In this document: positions 47,136 through 59,915 of the stretch, piece after piece
How positions within the stretch are numbered: position 1 is the stretch's first letter
Layout: the number at the start of each line of letters is the position of its first letter
Source of the DNA: Ailanthus altissimus
Taxonomy: Eukaryota; Streptophyta; Magnoliopsida; Sapindales; Simaroubaceae
Direction: 5' to 3'
DNA: 64,000 bases
Assembly: GCA_946807835.1 (NCBI GenBank)
Contig: OX327683.1
Location: 18,915,001-18,979,000, forward strand
Translations under genes and position numbers: made by a program
Notes under the pieces: generated by a model
What the model was told of the DNA's origin: nothing
Seen by the model: only the letters and a program-made list of their open reading frames with translations
The model's database searches: none

Positions 47136-50100
47136 TGCTAACTTATTTTAAGGTGTATACATGTGATTGTGTACATGTTAAAAAAACTAAATATATGTAT
47201 CATATACACGATTTTGTAGCATAATAAAGCATATAATTAACATATACTCGTGTAACTTTTATCATCAATAATATAAGATTATAGAAAGTATACATTTGAA
47301 GAATTTCGGTGAAGATTTCAATTTCGAATTCTTGCTAGCTCCAACCTTGAGCTCACATTGAAGTGCACTATTGTACAATTTTAGTTCACAATAATCCAGT
47401 AGAATTATGAAACTAGAATAATAGCAACTAAATTTTTAGGAACAAATTTTTGTTTCTTGAAAGAAAAATAATAAAAATTAATTTTTTTTCTCTCTAATTT
47501 TTCTCTCTAATTTTTCTCTCAACCCTTTATTCAAAGAAAAACTCACAAAACCAAAACTTTCTCTAATCCTCTCTACCTTCCATGTATTTGCTTCCAATTG
47601 TGAATCAATTATTCAATTCAATTTTTAGGTGTATTAAGCACTTCACAAGTGCTCACAAAATTGATTAAGTGGCCAAAAGTAAAAAAATAAGATTTAGTGG
47701 CTATTATACCTAATTAGGTATATGTCTCCCACCTAAACCAAAATAATAAACAACTAAATAAATATTATTATTTATTTAATTATTCAAAAACTATTTGAAT
47801 AATTAATTTTTTACCTTATTTGATTTTGCTAATATAGTTAATGGGTGAATTCATTGTGAAGCAATTCATAGAACAAATTTGTACTACTTATTAATATTTA
47901 ATTAGTTAACATTTAAGTGATGTACTTAACATTTAAGTCTAGACAAGTGCACAACTTGAGAAATCATGAAATAAATTTTTTGTTTACTGGAATTTTTAGG
48001 ATGGAACTGTTCAATCCATAATGTTGCCCCCAGTGCACAACAAGTACACTTCATATTGTCATACTCTTTAAGTCCACGCCCGAATTGTCATATAGAACTC
48101 CTTCATATGTCCGTGAATGATGCCTCACATACACGTTACAAATATTATAAAGTGGCGCATTAGACCATACAAGTTGATGTTATAACATATTCGTATAATC
48201 TATCTATCATTCATATCCAGATAGAGCAGAGATATAGATCAACACCGTTAAATCTCCATATGCCCGACCGTAAGCTTATCTATGGAATTATATTTTAATA
48301 AATAATATTCACAAAAACTTTTGCGATATTATTTATCCCTAGGGTTAAACTCTTTTTCTGTGAATTATTACTTATGGCCATAAGACTTTCTGAAATATAA
48401 TCGTAGAGTATTATGATATATTACTCACCAAAATGAGCTAATGGATCTCATATCTATGCACACTAAATTCCATGAGTATCGAACCATATCCAGCGGTCAG
48501 ACTATGAAAGGTTTCTGGCATGTGCGGAACTAAAGTATGGTGGATCACTGACACATCCAGAATATAAGAGTTTATTCCTAAGTGCATGATTTTTAAAATA
48601 ATAAATAACCTGGTGAGAATGGGGTCGATCCACATGGAAGTAGAATTAAAATTATAAATAATTTAAAGATAATTAATACAATATAAGGTGTTTGTAAATA
48701 TTAATTCAAATAAACATTAAGGTTAAGGGGATCTACTCTTGGCATAAGAAGTAAGAATATATTTAACTCTTTTTATAACTCAATTAGAATCCTCACACAA
48801 AGGAGGTTCTAACTGAAAGATATAACAATTAAAGTTCATCATCATTTATATATTAACTAGTATTTATTTCTTTTAATTATTATATACCAAATCTTATAAA
48901 TGAGTTCAAATATTTATTTTGCTAATCTTTATATTTGTCTACAATAAATCAAGACTCACACTTTACAAAAAATGATATATACGCCAAATCTTGTAAATGG
49001 TTTCAAGAATTTATTGTGTCAACTATAAAAGTTGTCTATAATAAATCAAGAGGCACCACTTTAGAAGAAAGTGTATTAATATTACAAACAAAATAAATAC
49101 ATCATATATAAATTTGCATAACTTAAGAATGAAGCATTAAATTCATAAATAAGAGTTAAGTACATCTTATTACCTTACCAAGAGTTTCATCCTTTCACCT
49201 TAGCATAAAGAAAATTACTTGGACATAATAAAACTAAAGAAAAAGAAAAGAAAAGAAATGAAAGAAGAGATAACATGATTTTAGAATAATAAATAAGAGA
49301 AATAATATTACAAAGAAATAATACAAAATATAAGTGTTTTAAACTAAAATTTAGTTCTCTAATTACATCTTTTGGGCATAAACATGCTATCTATTTATAG
49401 AAAAATATGGATAAATCGAAACAAATGAATAGAGAACCACTTGGATGATAAAGGTCAAGAATAGTAACAAATAATTTACATTGATTATCATTAATGCATC
49501 CATTTGATTATCCAATTTGAAATTTATATGATCCGAATTAGCTATCACTCAAAACATCAATCTGTAGATAAGTCTCTTATCTTTCTAAATTGAGTTGTCT
49601 CATATGTATTAGACATATATTGCTATAGTTATGAGCCAAATACTAATGACTGTTCAGATTGGACCTGTACTGCAGATCAGTTCTGTTCTAGGTCATTTTC
49701 ACTTTCTAAACGCTCGAATTTCAAATGCTTTATGAATACAATATGTTAGCCCATTGAGTCAACTCTTCACAGGATCAAGAATAACTCTAATTGGATCTTT
49801 AGGTAGAATGTTATGCCCATTTTACCGAACCTATCACAAAGTAGTTAAAAGCTAATTAGGTACAATATTGTAAACATACTAAGTTATGGGGTTAAAGACA
49901 CTAGTAATACAAAACAATGATATAAAACCCTTATCAAATATGTAATTTCAAGTATTCATCAATCACTCACAAGCCCACCGTGGCACTCAACTCAAAGAAC
50001 CACTAATTCTACTCAACTTGAAATACCCTCAATTGACGGCTTTATTAGATATCTATTGGAGGTCTTTGTGAGTCTGTTCAGTATTCAGTCTTTATTGAAT

Positions 50101-50626
50101 ATTTGTATCTCAATACGAACTTTCACTAAACTTATGATCTGTTAAGACTAAGCATCTGGACTATTCGAATATAGACATACACCGATATATATATTTATTA
50201 AAGTATTCACTGATAGACCAGTATCAGTGAAGATAGATCAGAAATATAAGAATATATTTGCATAATGATATTTTCTAGCACTATTTATAACTCTTTACAA
50301 CTACGTCATTCCTAATATATTCTTAGGTATTTGTCCCATTTCAGATAAGGCTCTAACTCTTTAAATATTACTAGCTCTTATAACTTGATAACTCTTATCA
50401 GTGCTAACTCTTAGCATTTATAACTCTCAGAATTGCTAATTCTTAGCACTAATATAAACTTATTTAGACTAGATCTGAACTCTTTCAAATCATACAATGT
50501 TTGAAATATTACAAGCATCTTACTACATATAATATAATTAGCGATTTAATGAAATGATAATACTAGTATAAATATTAAACAAATATTCATACATAAAGGA
50601 ATGACACGTAAGCATAAATCTCAACA
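47136..50626 (-). mobile_element. Solo LTR, family A, itself interrupted
   Basis: A family A copy in reverse orientation, ending CTCAACA at 50626 and beginning TGCTAAC at 47136. It is flanked by ATATA at 47131-47135 and 50627-50631, a perfect 5-bp duplication, though in AT-rich DNA. Without the nested insert it is about 2070 bp, close to the 2180 bp of the copy at 16.3 kb. It separates the SWIM finger from the C-terminal tail of the MULE transposase, so it inserted into the MULE. The regions 47930-48540 and 49968-50560 align collinearly with 28140-28770 and 28775-29325. Confidence 0.8.
48549..49961 (-). mobile_element. Solo LTR, family B (1413 bp), nested
   Basis: It begins TGACACATCC and ends TATTCATCA. 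A perfect 5-bp target duplication ATCAC occurs at 48544-48548 and 49962-49966. It interrupts the family A LTR between GTGGATCACT and CACAAGCCCACCG, which are contiguous in the 26940-29425 copy. The phrase GGGGTCGATCCACATGGAA near its left end parallels GTGTCGATCCCACGAAGAA in the 20666-22044 copy, as does the order of features. No coding sequence is present. Confidence 0.85.
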
Positions 50627-51015
50627 ATATATTTATTATTTTATATTAAAGATGAACTAGCTACTGTCTATGTCGAGTCAATACATCCTATAGGTAATCA
50701 ATTAGTATAGGTTATCCCTGAAGACGTACATAGCACACGTATAAAACCTCTAATTGGATGAATCCTATTAGGTCATTATAAGAAGCAAAGAATTCTACCT
50801 CAATGAGAAGAAATCATCATTAAAAAGTGTAGTTATTATAAACAACAAGAAGATAATCACGTAACATACAAAAATCCTATAGCGTATAACAAAGTTAATT
50901 TTATTAAGATCATAGCTATGTAAAGTGTTGATGAAGACAAAATATGTACTAACACTTTAGATTATAAAAATTATTGTTAAAATATTGTTTATAAGTTTAT
51001 TATTGCCAAAAATAT

Positions 51016-51820
51016 TGTTAGGGTATGTGTTTACGTGTCGTCCTTATTTGTATAAATAATTATTTGATAATATTGATACAATGTATTTTTTTATTAAATG
51101 GATAATATCCTTAATTATATGGTATTAATGCTAGTAATGCTACAGATATTGTATGATCTGAAGAAGTTCAGATCTGGTTTAAAGGAGTTTAGATAAGGGC
51201 TAAGAGTTAGCAATGCTAAAAGTTATAAATGTTAAGAGTTAGCACTACTAAAAGTTAGCAGTTATAAAAGTCAACGAAATCTAACAAGTTAGAACCTTGT
51301 CTCTAATGGAACAAAGACCTAAGGATATACCAATAATTAAAAAGTTACAAAGAGTTGCAATAAGGTGCTAGAAAATGTCATTATGCAAGTATGTTCTCAA
51401 ACAAAGTGTTCCTGATCTATTTTTATCAATGCAAGTCTATTGGTGAATCATTTTTATAAAGATCAATGTATGTCTATATCTGCAAAGTACAAATGATTGT
51501 TCTTAGCTGACTATAAACTTAGAGCTCGTATAGGCATACAGGCATTTAGTTAGGACTAAATACTAGATAGAGTCACAAGGACCCCAATAGATATTCTATG
51601 AAACCGTCAATGGCACGTATTCTCAAGTTAAATAATATTTGTGGTCCTTTAACCTGAGTGTTATAGTGGGCTTGTGGGTGATCCATCATACTTTAGTTCC
51701 ACAGATGTCAGAGACCTTTCATGGTGTGACCGCTACATGTCGCTGAATATGGTCCGATGTGCATAAATACAGGATCCATCATCTCACATAGGTAGGTTGT
51801 ATACCCGATGCTCTGAGATT
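51016..51820 (+). mobile_element. Family A LTR fragment, truncated
   Basis: It starts TGTTAGGGTATGTGTTTACG at 51016 and follows the 16311-17130 part of the other plus-strand copy (phrases AAGAAGTTCAGATCTG, AGAGTTAGCA, TCAGAGACCTTTCATGGT). Similarity stops near GATGCTCTGAGATTA at about 51820. The remaining two-thirds of the LTR is absent, so it is a truncated copy. No duplication can be tested. Confidence 0.75.
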
Positions 51821-52472
51821 ATTTTTCTTGTTCAAATGTTGAATTAGAAGAAAAATATCAATTGCTTTATATTTATTCAAATAGCTTAAGAGTTGAGTTT
51901 TGATTCATTATTAATTACGTGATTTAAAAAGTTAAACCAAGTTGAATTTGGGCTGCTATACTAGCTGATCAAATCCACCATATTGATCACTAAAACTGTT
52001 AACGAACAACACTTTGGGCGGACTTTAAAAATTTATAGTTCAAAATTTTTACATATAATTTATTCTCAATCTCTGTTTTAATATAATTAAAAACATAAAT
52101 TGTGTTTATATTATTGTTTTAATGCTTCCATTACATATATGATGCATATATGTATATATGTAATTCGTATGTATGCTTAAATGAACACAATATCACATAT
52201 ATAAATTGTAAAATAATCGACATGCTTTAAAATATATGTTTTTTTTTATGGATTTAGAATTTTTTTATAGTTTTAGAATGTTGAGGAAATTATACAAGTA
52301 AAATGTTGATGAAATATGAAAAAGAACTTATTTACAAGCTCTCGAGAAAGATGCTCGACGCTTTTCTCGAGTGCTTGACAAAAGCATTAAGTATCTTCCT
52401 ATGCACTCGAGAAAAGTGTTAAAAGTGTCGTGCTTTCGTGCTTGTCAAGCACTTATAATTCACTAAAATATA

Positions 52473-55406
52473 CACCTACACAAAGTGAAACCTGTAATAG
52501 TAAATTCATACCATCATACTAAAAAAGCATAAAATATAAACAGATAATATGTATAATAATATTGTGTTCACGTGTTGTCAATCCTTTATATGAAGCAAGA
52601 ACTCACCCTTGACAATATCTATTATGCATTCGTGCCATTCTATCGACAAAATGTCATGACAATGCTCCTTTTAAATTGAGCTAACTGTTTTTTATTAGTA
52701 ATTTTATGTTAATTTCCAGATAGAAATAATATGTCATCGTTATATGAGGTGTTAACTTACAAAGAAATGGATGCCCGTGGTTGTGCATCTTTGTGGTATC
52801 TCCTGAGGATAATTTTTTTCTCCACTTTCGAATCAATCTGACGTGCTCATTAATATGCTGTGTCATAAGAATTGCAATTACATCATTAAACTTAATGCTA
52901 AAACAAAAAATAATCATCACAACGAATTCATTATGACAATAAAGTTATATATTTTATGCCAACCATTCTTCGCTAGTCAACACCGTGAACCAAAGAGGTC
53001 ATGTATTAATACTAAGTAAATTACGAGCTCTGATACTGTCATCCAAGCCTCGTACTTAAAAATATATGTTAGATCTATCACATGTAGTAGATCAAGGGCT
53101 CTAACAATTATATTGGTCATGCCTTCACGAGTCAAACTGGTTTATTTGCTGCAAACTTTATTTTGTTCTCTTATATACACATTTAGGCACAGAATTAGTG
53201 AATGGGTTATTGACTCTCCAACCTCTCCTAAATAGTCTCCAAAACATGCTTACACTCATGGGCACTCTAGCCGCCATGCGCATATTATGTTTCCCACTAA
53301 CACTCATTCACTTGAAAAAACGAAAATGACGTTGGAGATGGTTGAACATGGGTGCAAGCTTCATAAGATTCTATCAACTGTCTAATCTCTTCTTTAAGTT
53401 ACCAATCTCATATCTCATATGTGTGTCTTGATAGTTAATTGATTTTCTAAGATTGACCAAGAATGAGTCTTGTTCATCAAATCTTCTTTAAATATAAACA
53501 TCATATTAACAAAATTTCGCAAACAAACTAACCCTTAATGACTTTAATTATTTTATCATCTCATCTTGTATGGCATTTGCATAATGGCGGAATATCTCTA
53601 ACCATTCCATAGTTTGTCTCATTTAGACATAAAAAAAAGGGTAAATTTAATATATAAAAAAACAAACGTTATTAATATTTACATGTGAATAACTTTAACA
53701 ATGGATTGCCTTGTTGGTGTATGAAGCTGCAACTTCATCTATCATAAAAGCGGCCTCTTTGTTATTCATGTTACTTGGTTGAACATCAGCACTATCCTCA
53801 TTACCATCATTCATATGGAGGGTGCCCGAGTATGATCCTATGGGCAAGTGAATATGTTGAAGCTGTCACACAAATATCATTTTATTTTCTATTGCGTTAG
53901 GGCTCAACACTTTAGATAGATTTTACTGCACAATAAATAAAGAATGTTTTGCCAAAAAAAATTTAACAAAAAATAATATAAATAAATATGATTGCGTAAA
54001 TAATTAAGGCAAGTAATCACAGGCTTACGTCAGTCTGTCGAAAGAAGTTATTACAAACAGTATCACTTGAGTTCTTTTCTTCCATCATTTTAGAATGTGT
54101 GGAATTATATTGAACGTTACTCATTTGAACTGCTCAGCAAAAATGAAAATTGTCTTGAAGATCCAAATCTAACAAAATAGAATAAAATTAAAGTTAACAT
54201 GCTTATAACAAATTATATATTAATAATTACAAAATGTGGTATAATATTTAGTACCTAAAACGTATACGTGAACCTATATCGATCAAGTTTTTCTAATTTA
54301 TTTGTTTAAAATCTTTTTAGTTGGTCAATTAATCCCTTTTAAAAAGAATGCAATAGAAATTCATGCACCACATTATCTTGAGAATAAATATTGAAATCAT
54401 CTAAATGGTCAACTAATTAAAGTATAAAATGGTCTATATTACACCGGGCCTTCTCCAACGATACTTATTTTATGAAGTAGTACAGCACCAACCTAATAGC
54501 ATCCTCGTTATTAATCTAATTAAATCTAATCCCAAAAAATGATTATCCAACCAATACATGTTATGTCCACTCTTCACTAAATTATTTATCTCTGAGATAA
54601 TTGTGCAATATTTTTTTTTTTTCTTAATAAAACCTCATTTGGGTCGTCTCCAAAATCCAAACTCGACATTGAGTCAAACTCTATGCAAGAAAATCGAATT
54701 CATTTCTAAGATACTAACGTTAAAAGAAAAAATGTTAAGGAAAGTCCTTCAGTATGCACTTCTTAGTTAAGAATATTGTGTAACAATTATGTGGTAAATA
54801 TTATGGGTTGTATATCTAAAAATTTACCATGCATGTTTCTTTATACATTGTCAACTAATTTTATATTAACTTCTCTCTTGTTCTATTAAGTGTTCATAAC
54901 TTGTAGTATGACGTTATTTAGCCTTAATAAGGATGCTTTATCTTAATTTTAAATATTTTGAACCTTACAATTGTCATGAGAGGCCATGATGTATGCACCT
55001 AAAAAAAGAAAATTAGTTACATTAACTTAAGAATGAAGTTGCTAAATAGTAAAATAATAATTAAAAAATAGATAAATAAATTAGAATACTTAAAAAAAGA
55101 TAAGAATGCTTAAAAATATTTTAAAATAATATAAAAAAATTTAAGAACCAACACTAAGGGTGCTCAACAAAATCCGTTGACACCCTTTAGCGCACAAGTG
55201 GGCATGCAACGATACAAGGGTGTTTGATAATTTTTATCAAGCGTTTCAACTAGGTATTTTGTCGAGTACTTGGTGTGGTCAACAATTTTTCATCCTTTTT
55301 TTTTATTTTCTTTTAACACTTGTTCATGTTGTTAGTACATCTCTCAACATACATCATAAATAATTCAATAATAAAAATAGTATATTATAATTTTGTATTA
55401 AGTAAA
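52473..55406. other. Unresolved transposon-like region
   Basis: Minus-strand ORF fragments (for example 52681-52920, with HINEHVRLIRKWRKKL) and pieces near 53700-53880 (IHLPIGSYSGTLHMND) look like remnants of a transposon gene, but I recognise no domain. GCTCGA/GTCGAG-rich words occur at 55150-55290, resembling those at 44.86 and 52.35 kb. No intact gene is present. Confidence 0.3.
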
Positions 55407-56740
55407 TGATGAGTGTGACTGAGATATGTATTTTGGTCTCATTTTAACTTAAATTATTGTCCATTTCAAGTAATTTCATGCTATTTACGCGCCCAAGTAT
55501 TAATTTTATAGATAAATCATGCAATGCATTAGGCTAAAGAAATAATAGGGAAAACATAAAAAAAAAAAATAGGAGCCAAAAAATGAAGATTCAAGGGTGA
55601 AGTGTAGAAAAATGATGAACGCTTTAGTGTTCTCCACTTTAACACATTAGCGTTCATCAAGCAAGATGAACGCCCCAGCGTTCAACACCACAATGCTTCA
55701 GTATTTTTGAAAATGATGAACGCCATGGAGTTAGTTTAGAACGAATCGGCATGAAATTCAAAATGGATCCATAAGGCAACACACCCAAGCATCGCGATTG
55801 TATTGATAACGCCCCAACATTATAAGAAAAATGTCGCAGCATTGCAGTTAGCACTTTTACTATAAAAAGCCACTTTTTGGAACACACCAGGGGAGCTTGA
55901 TGTTTCAACTTCGTTTTCCATTAGAGTAGGCCATATAAATATAAAATCCATCCTTTTTTAGACAAATACAAAGTAAATAACATTGAAAATCATTTAGGGA
56001 GAAGAATAACACAATCAAGGAGTTGGTGACTACATGGAGGATCATTTTAACCATGACCAAGGGCTATTTTGAAACTTCATTTTCTAGATTTTATATAGTT
56101 TGAACTTAGTTGTATCATAGTTTTTCTTATATTTTGTCATTTATCTTTTAGTATGTTGAACAAAACATATTATCTAGAATTGTAGTTTTGAACTTAAATA
56201 TGTGCATGTAAATATCTTCATCTTTGAATGTTATAAACTTAATTGTTATTTAATTTTTCTGTTCTTTATGCTTTCGATTTACTTGGCTCCTTTTTGAATG
56301 ATTTTTAGTTCATTAGGATAAACTTGAAAAATGCATCTTAATGAATAGTCTAAGACAAATTAATGAACGATTGAGATATGATAGTTGTGAGTTTCAAATT
56401 AGGATAGGAATATACCTAATTGACATGCATAGTTAAAACAACTTGTGCATAATGAATTTTAGCTTAATCGCATTACCATTGGAATATAGGTAGTGGATAA
56501 GTTAGGCTATAATCGTTTGATCATAAGAAGAGGCTCGTCATGAGTATAGTGTTAAGACCAATAATCACTAAGGGAGTAACATTCAAGGCAATATTATTAG
56601 TGAGCATATTTTGAGGTATAACTATAATCCTAGATATACTTATTCATTGAATTTCTTAGTGTTGTTTCTTGCACATCTTAAGTTGGTAATGTTGGTATTG
56701 TATGCATGTGTGCTATGCTACGGGTGAATGTGTGTATTTT
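55407..56740 (+). mobile_element. Family B-related LTR-like sequence, right end lost
   Basis: The layout matches the family B solo LTRs on their sense strand. A patch of AACGC/GCGTT palindromes (55618-55850) comes first, then a TATA-like CTATAAAAAGCC at 55858, a C/T-rich leader, and a region with GAATAGTCTAAGACAAATTA and related words. The left edge TGATGAGTG at 55407 is a guess. The GTCGATCC end is not found. The ORF at 55657-55908 is antisense and unconvincing. Confidence 0.4.
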
Positions 56741-56799
56741 AAATAATTTAAGTATTACATGTCTCATATACGACGCAGTGAAATTAATACACACTTAAA

Positions 56800-57977
56800 C
56801 CTTAACTATTTCTCGAAAGACTCTAAAATAAATAAATATTTTTTTAAAAACCTTCTGGATCGAATAATTCGATCCGGTGCACTACCCATGTGCTCAATGA
56901 ATGCACTTTATATAGTGAGACTACCTAAGTTCACACTCATTTTGTCTCATGGAATATTTTTGTAAGTTCATAATCAATGCCTTACATACACACGTTATAG
57001 ATAATATAAAACGGCACGTTGAACCATACAAGTTAAGGTTAATCTATATTCGTACAATCCTTCTGTCATATATATCCTAGAAGAGTAAAGATATAGATTA
57101 ACACCGCCAAATCCCCTATTACTCAACTATAAACTTACCTCTTTGATTCGTATTTCGATAAACAATATGCGCAAACTCTTTTGCGATATTATTTATACTA
57201 CATGAAACTCTTTTTAGATTAAATACTTATAGCTATAAAACTTCTTAGAATACAACCTTAGAGTATCTTGATATTTAACTCACCTATATGAGCTGACGAA
57301 TCCCATATCTATATTCACCGGACTCTATGAGCATTAGACTATACCCAGCAACACGCAGCGGTCAGACCATAAAAGGTCTCTGACATATGTAGAACCTAAG
57401 TATGGTGGATTACTCACAAGATCACCGTGGCGCTTAGGTCTATGGACCACGAATACTACTCAACTCGAGAAGACCCTCTACTAAAAGATTTATGAGATAT
57501 TTATTGCAGGTCTTCATTGAGTCTGTTCAGTATCCAGTCCTTACTAAATACATGTATATCTATAGGAGCTTCCACTAAATTCATGGTTTGTTAAGATTAA
57601 CCATCTGGACTATTCAGATATAGACATCCACTAATCTATATTAATCAGTTCCACTCAATAAACTATGCATCAGTGAAAATAGATCAGAAACATATAATTT
57701 GAGAATATATTTACACAATGATATTTTCTGGCAATACTTGTAACTATTTGTAACTATGTCATTGCAAGTATATTTTTAGGTCTTTGTCTCATTTCAGATA
57801 AGGTTCTAACTCTTTAGACTTGATCTAAACTCCTTCAGATTAATATAATGTCCGAAATGTTACAAACATCTTACCTTAATAAAAATAATTATCGATTTAA
57901 TAAAATAATTATTTATTATATAAATATAAAAATACAATATTCATATACAATTAGGATAGCAAGCACAATTTTTAACA
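56800..57977 (-). mobile_element. Family A LTR fragment
   Basis: A family A copy in reverse orientation, ending TTTTTAACA at 57977. It follows the other copies through landmarks such as ATCCTAGAAGAGTAAAGATA (57073 onwards), GCGGTCAGACCAT at 57358 and CTGTTCAGTATCCAGTCC. The left part, which should extend another 800 bp or more, is missing or too diverged. No duplication could be confirmed. Confidence 0.72.
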
Positions 57978-59390
57978 AGTAAATTAATGGTAATATTAGT
58001 TTTTAAATTTCAATTTTAAAAATCAAATTGTTTAGATAAAAATCAAGGGATCAATTTTAATATTTTGTTTAAGATAACTCATAAAATTCTCATAGAATAG
58101 ATACCCCTCATTATTATATTACTTACCAACAATAACATACACTTGTGCCAATAAGACACACATGTAACACATTTCACTTATGTTGTGACAATAAAAAGAA
58201 CACACACAGTATTAGTGAATTTCGGCCTAACCATTGAGATTAATTTCGCCAAATAAAAACATGCATTCAAAACCGCCAAACTTGTAAATTCATGTATTTA
58301 AAGATTTTTTTCAGTTTGTATTAAATTAAATTAGTAAGTTTAAATTGATTAGAGAAGCTGTCTAGAGAGAGTTGAAAGAAAGAGTCAAGAGTGAGAGTTG
58401 AGACAGAGAGAGTGGAGAATGAGAGTTTGGGAGAGATAGTTATTAGGATTTGGGGATATTTTTATTCTCAAAACCTCTTCTTTGGTTAAAGTAATGATAA
58501 ATGGAGAGAGTTAACTAAAATAATTAAACTCCCAAAAATAATTATTATGGATTAAAACCCGTTTGTTTTCGCATTGCGTCCCGATCAGTAAGGTAAAATT
58601 AAACACGTAAAGTGATTGTTATTGCCGATTGAATTTTTTTAGAATAGTTTATAACATGGCAAAACAAAAATAATATTTGCATTTCTTTCAAAGGAAGCCA
58701 TGCTTTTGGTTATTCAAATTTTCATTTCTCAGTTTATTGATCAAGGGGCCACATCCCCATACAGTGTTGCTTGTAGATGTGACAGATTGAACCCTAAGCA
58801 AACCATATTATGCAGGTCTATTAATTGTTCAAGTTTGTTAAAACTGTGATGAGAGCCCCCAGTTGCAATGAACCCATGTGATGTGACAAATCAATTTCAT
58901 TTCTCCTTGCAGAGCTATGTAGCTTAAGTTAGGACTTCGGATTTGGAGCTGCCAAATTCAGTAATAACCATGTAGGTCAACCCAATGCTTCAATAACAAT
59001 CTGTCCTCCTATAATATTTTTATATTCTTGATAGCCAAATAAAAAAAAATCATACATCATCAGCAATCATAAGTAATTGGTTTGAATTAGTAATATATGA
59101 TAGATCAATGGCGACCCAAGTTCCAAGAATAACCCATTCAAAATGAATAAAGGAGCCCAAATCCATAAACCTAATTCAAAAAACTGCCGAGTCCCAGATC
59201 CATAACTGAAAATGTAATGACAAACATCTGAACAAAAAGCACAAAAGGGGTCAAACTGATCAGTAGTTTCTTTTGATCCCCACCAAGCTGCAGTTTAAAA
59301 GAAAAAAATAAAAAGGGAGTTTGTTCTTCGGCCTTGAAATGCAATCTTCGTGTTACAACTCAATTGACATTAATATGGTTAGTATTGGAA
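57978..59390. other. Intergenic, no gene recognised
   Basis: A GA-rich strand-biased stretch lies at 58360-58435 (GAGAGAGTT-type words). 58856-58930 resembles 37926-38000. Otherwise there are no ORFs or repeats of note. Confidence 0.4.
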
Positions 59391-59915
59391 CCTCGTTTAT
59401 ATTCAGTTAAAGAGAGGCTTAGTACATATTTTATGTAATTAAAAAAAAAAAAACTTTATCAAAATTGAAGTTTAAGTCCTATTTTACAAGAATTTCAAGC
59501 AAAAATATATAATAACAAGCTTGAATGTTTGGGATCAAAAAGCTGCAATGAAGAAGTATGACTTTGTCTGGATAAGTGGTTAATCCAACAAGGTGTTTAT
59601 TATTATTATTATTATTTTATTTTTTGCTATTAAATTTTTTGCTTTAATCACTGCCTTCATTTTTGCTTTAATCCAACAAGCTGCTATCAAATCTCGTTTA
59701 TATTGAGTTGGAGAGAGGCTTAGTACATATTTTATGCAATAAAAAAAAATTCAAAAACCTGATCAAACTTGAATGTTTGGTATCAAAAAGCTGCAATGAA
59801 GAAGCATGACTTTGTCTGGATAGCTGGTTAATCCAACAGGGTGTCTATTTTTTTTTTTTTATAAATAAAAATTGCTATTAAATTTGTTTGCTTTAATCAC
59901 TGCCTTCATTTTTAA
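59391..59915. repeat. Two-unit tandem duplication of about 230-290 bp
   Basis: Unit 1 starts CTCGTTTATATTCAGTTAAA at about 59391 and unit 2 CTCGTTTATATTGAGTTGGA at about 59693. Both contain AGAGAGGCTTAGTACATATT, then AAGCTGCAATGAAGAAG, TGACTTTGTCTGGATA and ACTGCCTTCATTTTT. Unit 2 lacks about 50 bp present in unit 1. A (TTA)n run at about 59598-59618 lies in unit 1 only. Non-coding. Confidence 0.85.

Larger units (their letters stand above)
45060..50950 (+). pseudogene. MuDR-type MULE transposase pseudogene
   Basis: Recognisable pieces follow in order on the plus strand. 45790-46260 reads DLYLQFEIPCT, then KDIQANIQRAFGVFISYL, AWRAKEIII and NPSMVTHVQTD. 46290-46530 holds the catalytic core: ACIYGFKSSIRPIIIFDGTF, LRGTYVGILFFIVCQDENNQ and IFSLTFGLE, with the DDE aspartate in FDGT. 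46765-46930 gives RRRYNIMTINIVEC and, in another frame, FPITILVEYVRTLLQ. 46995-47115 holds the SWIM finger (DLSSNTCTC, then HFAIVAYKKARLQF). After the solo LTR it resumes at 50632 with DELATVYVESIHPIGNQLV and a CCHC knuckle remnant (KCSYYKQQEDNHVTYKN). Many stops and frame changes make it dead. The ORF at 45207-45551 upstream lies where the N-terminal part should be but shows no motif I can name. Confidence 0.82.
44846..52472 (+). mobile_element. Mutator-like element (MULE), dead and split by LTR insertions
   Basis: A MuDR-type transposase pseudogene (45060-50950) lies between two stretches with similar words in inverted order. The left stretch is 44846-44960 (AAGTGCTTTTGTCCAACATG, TACTCGAAAAAAGCA). 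The right stretch is 52320-52472, whose complement reads TAATGCTTTTGTCAAGCACT and CTCGAGAAAAGC. These are plausible decayed long TIRs. The element contains two family A LTRs (47136-50626 and 51016-51820). The boundaries are tentative, the transposase identity is not. Confidence 0.5.
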
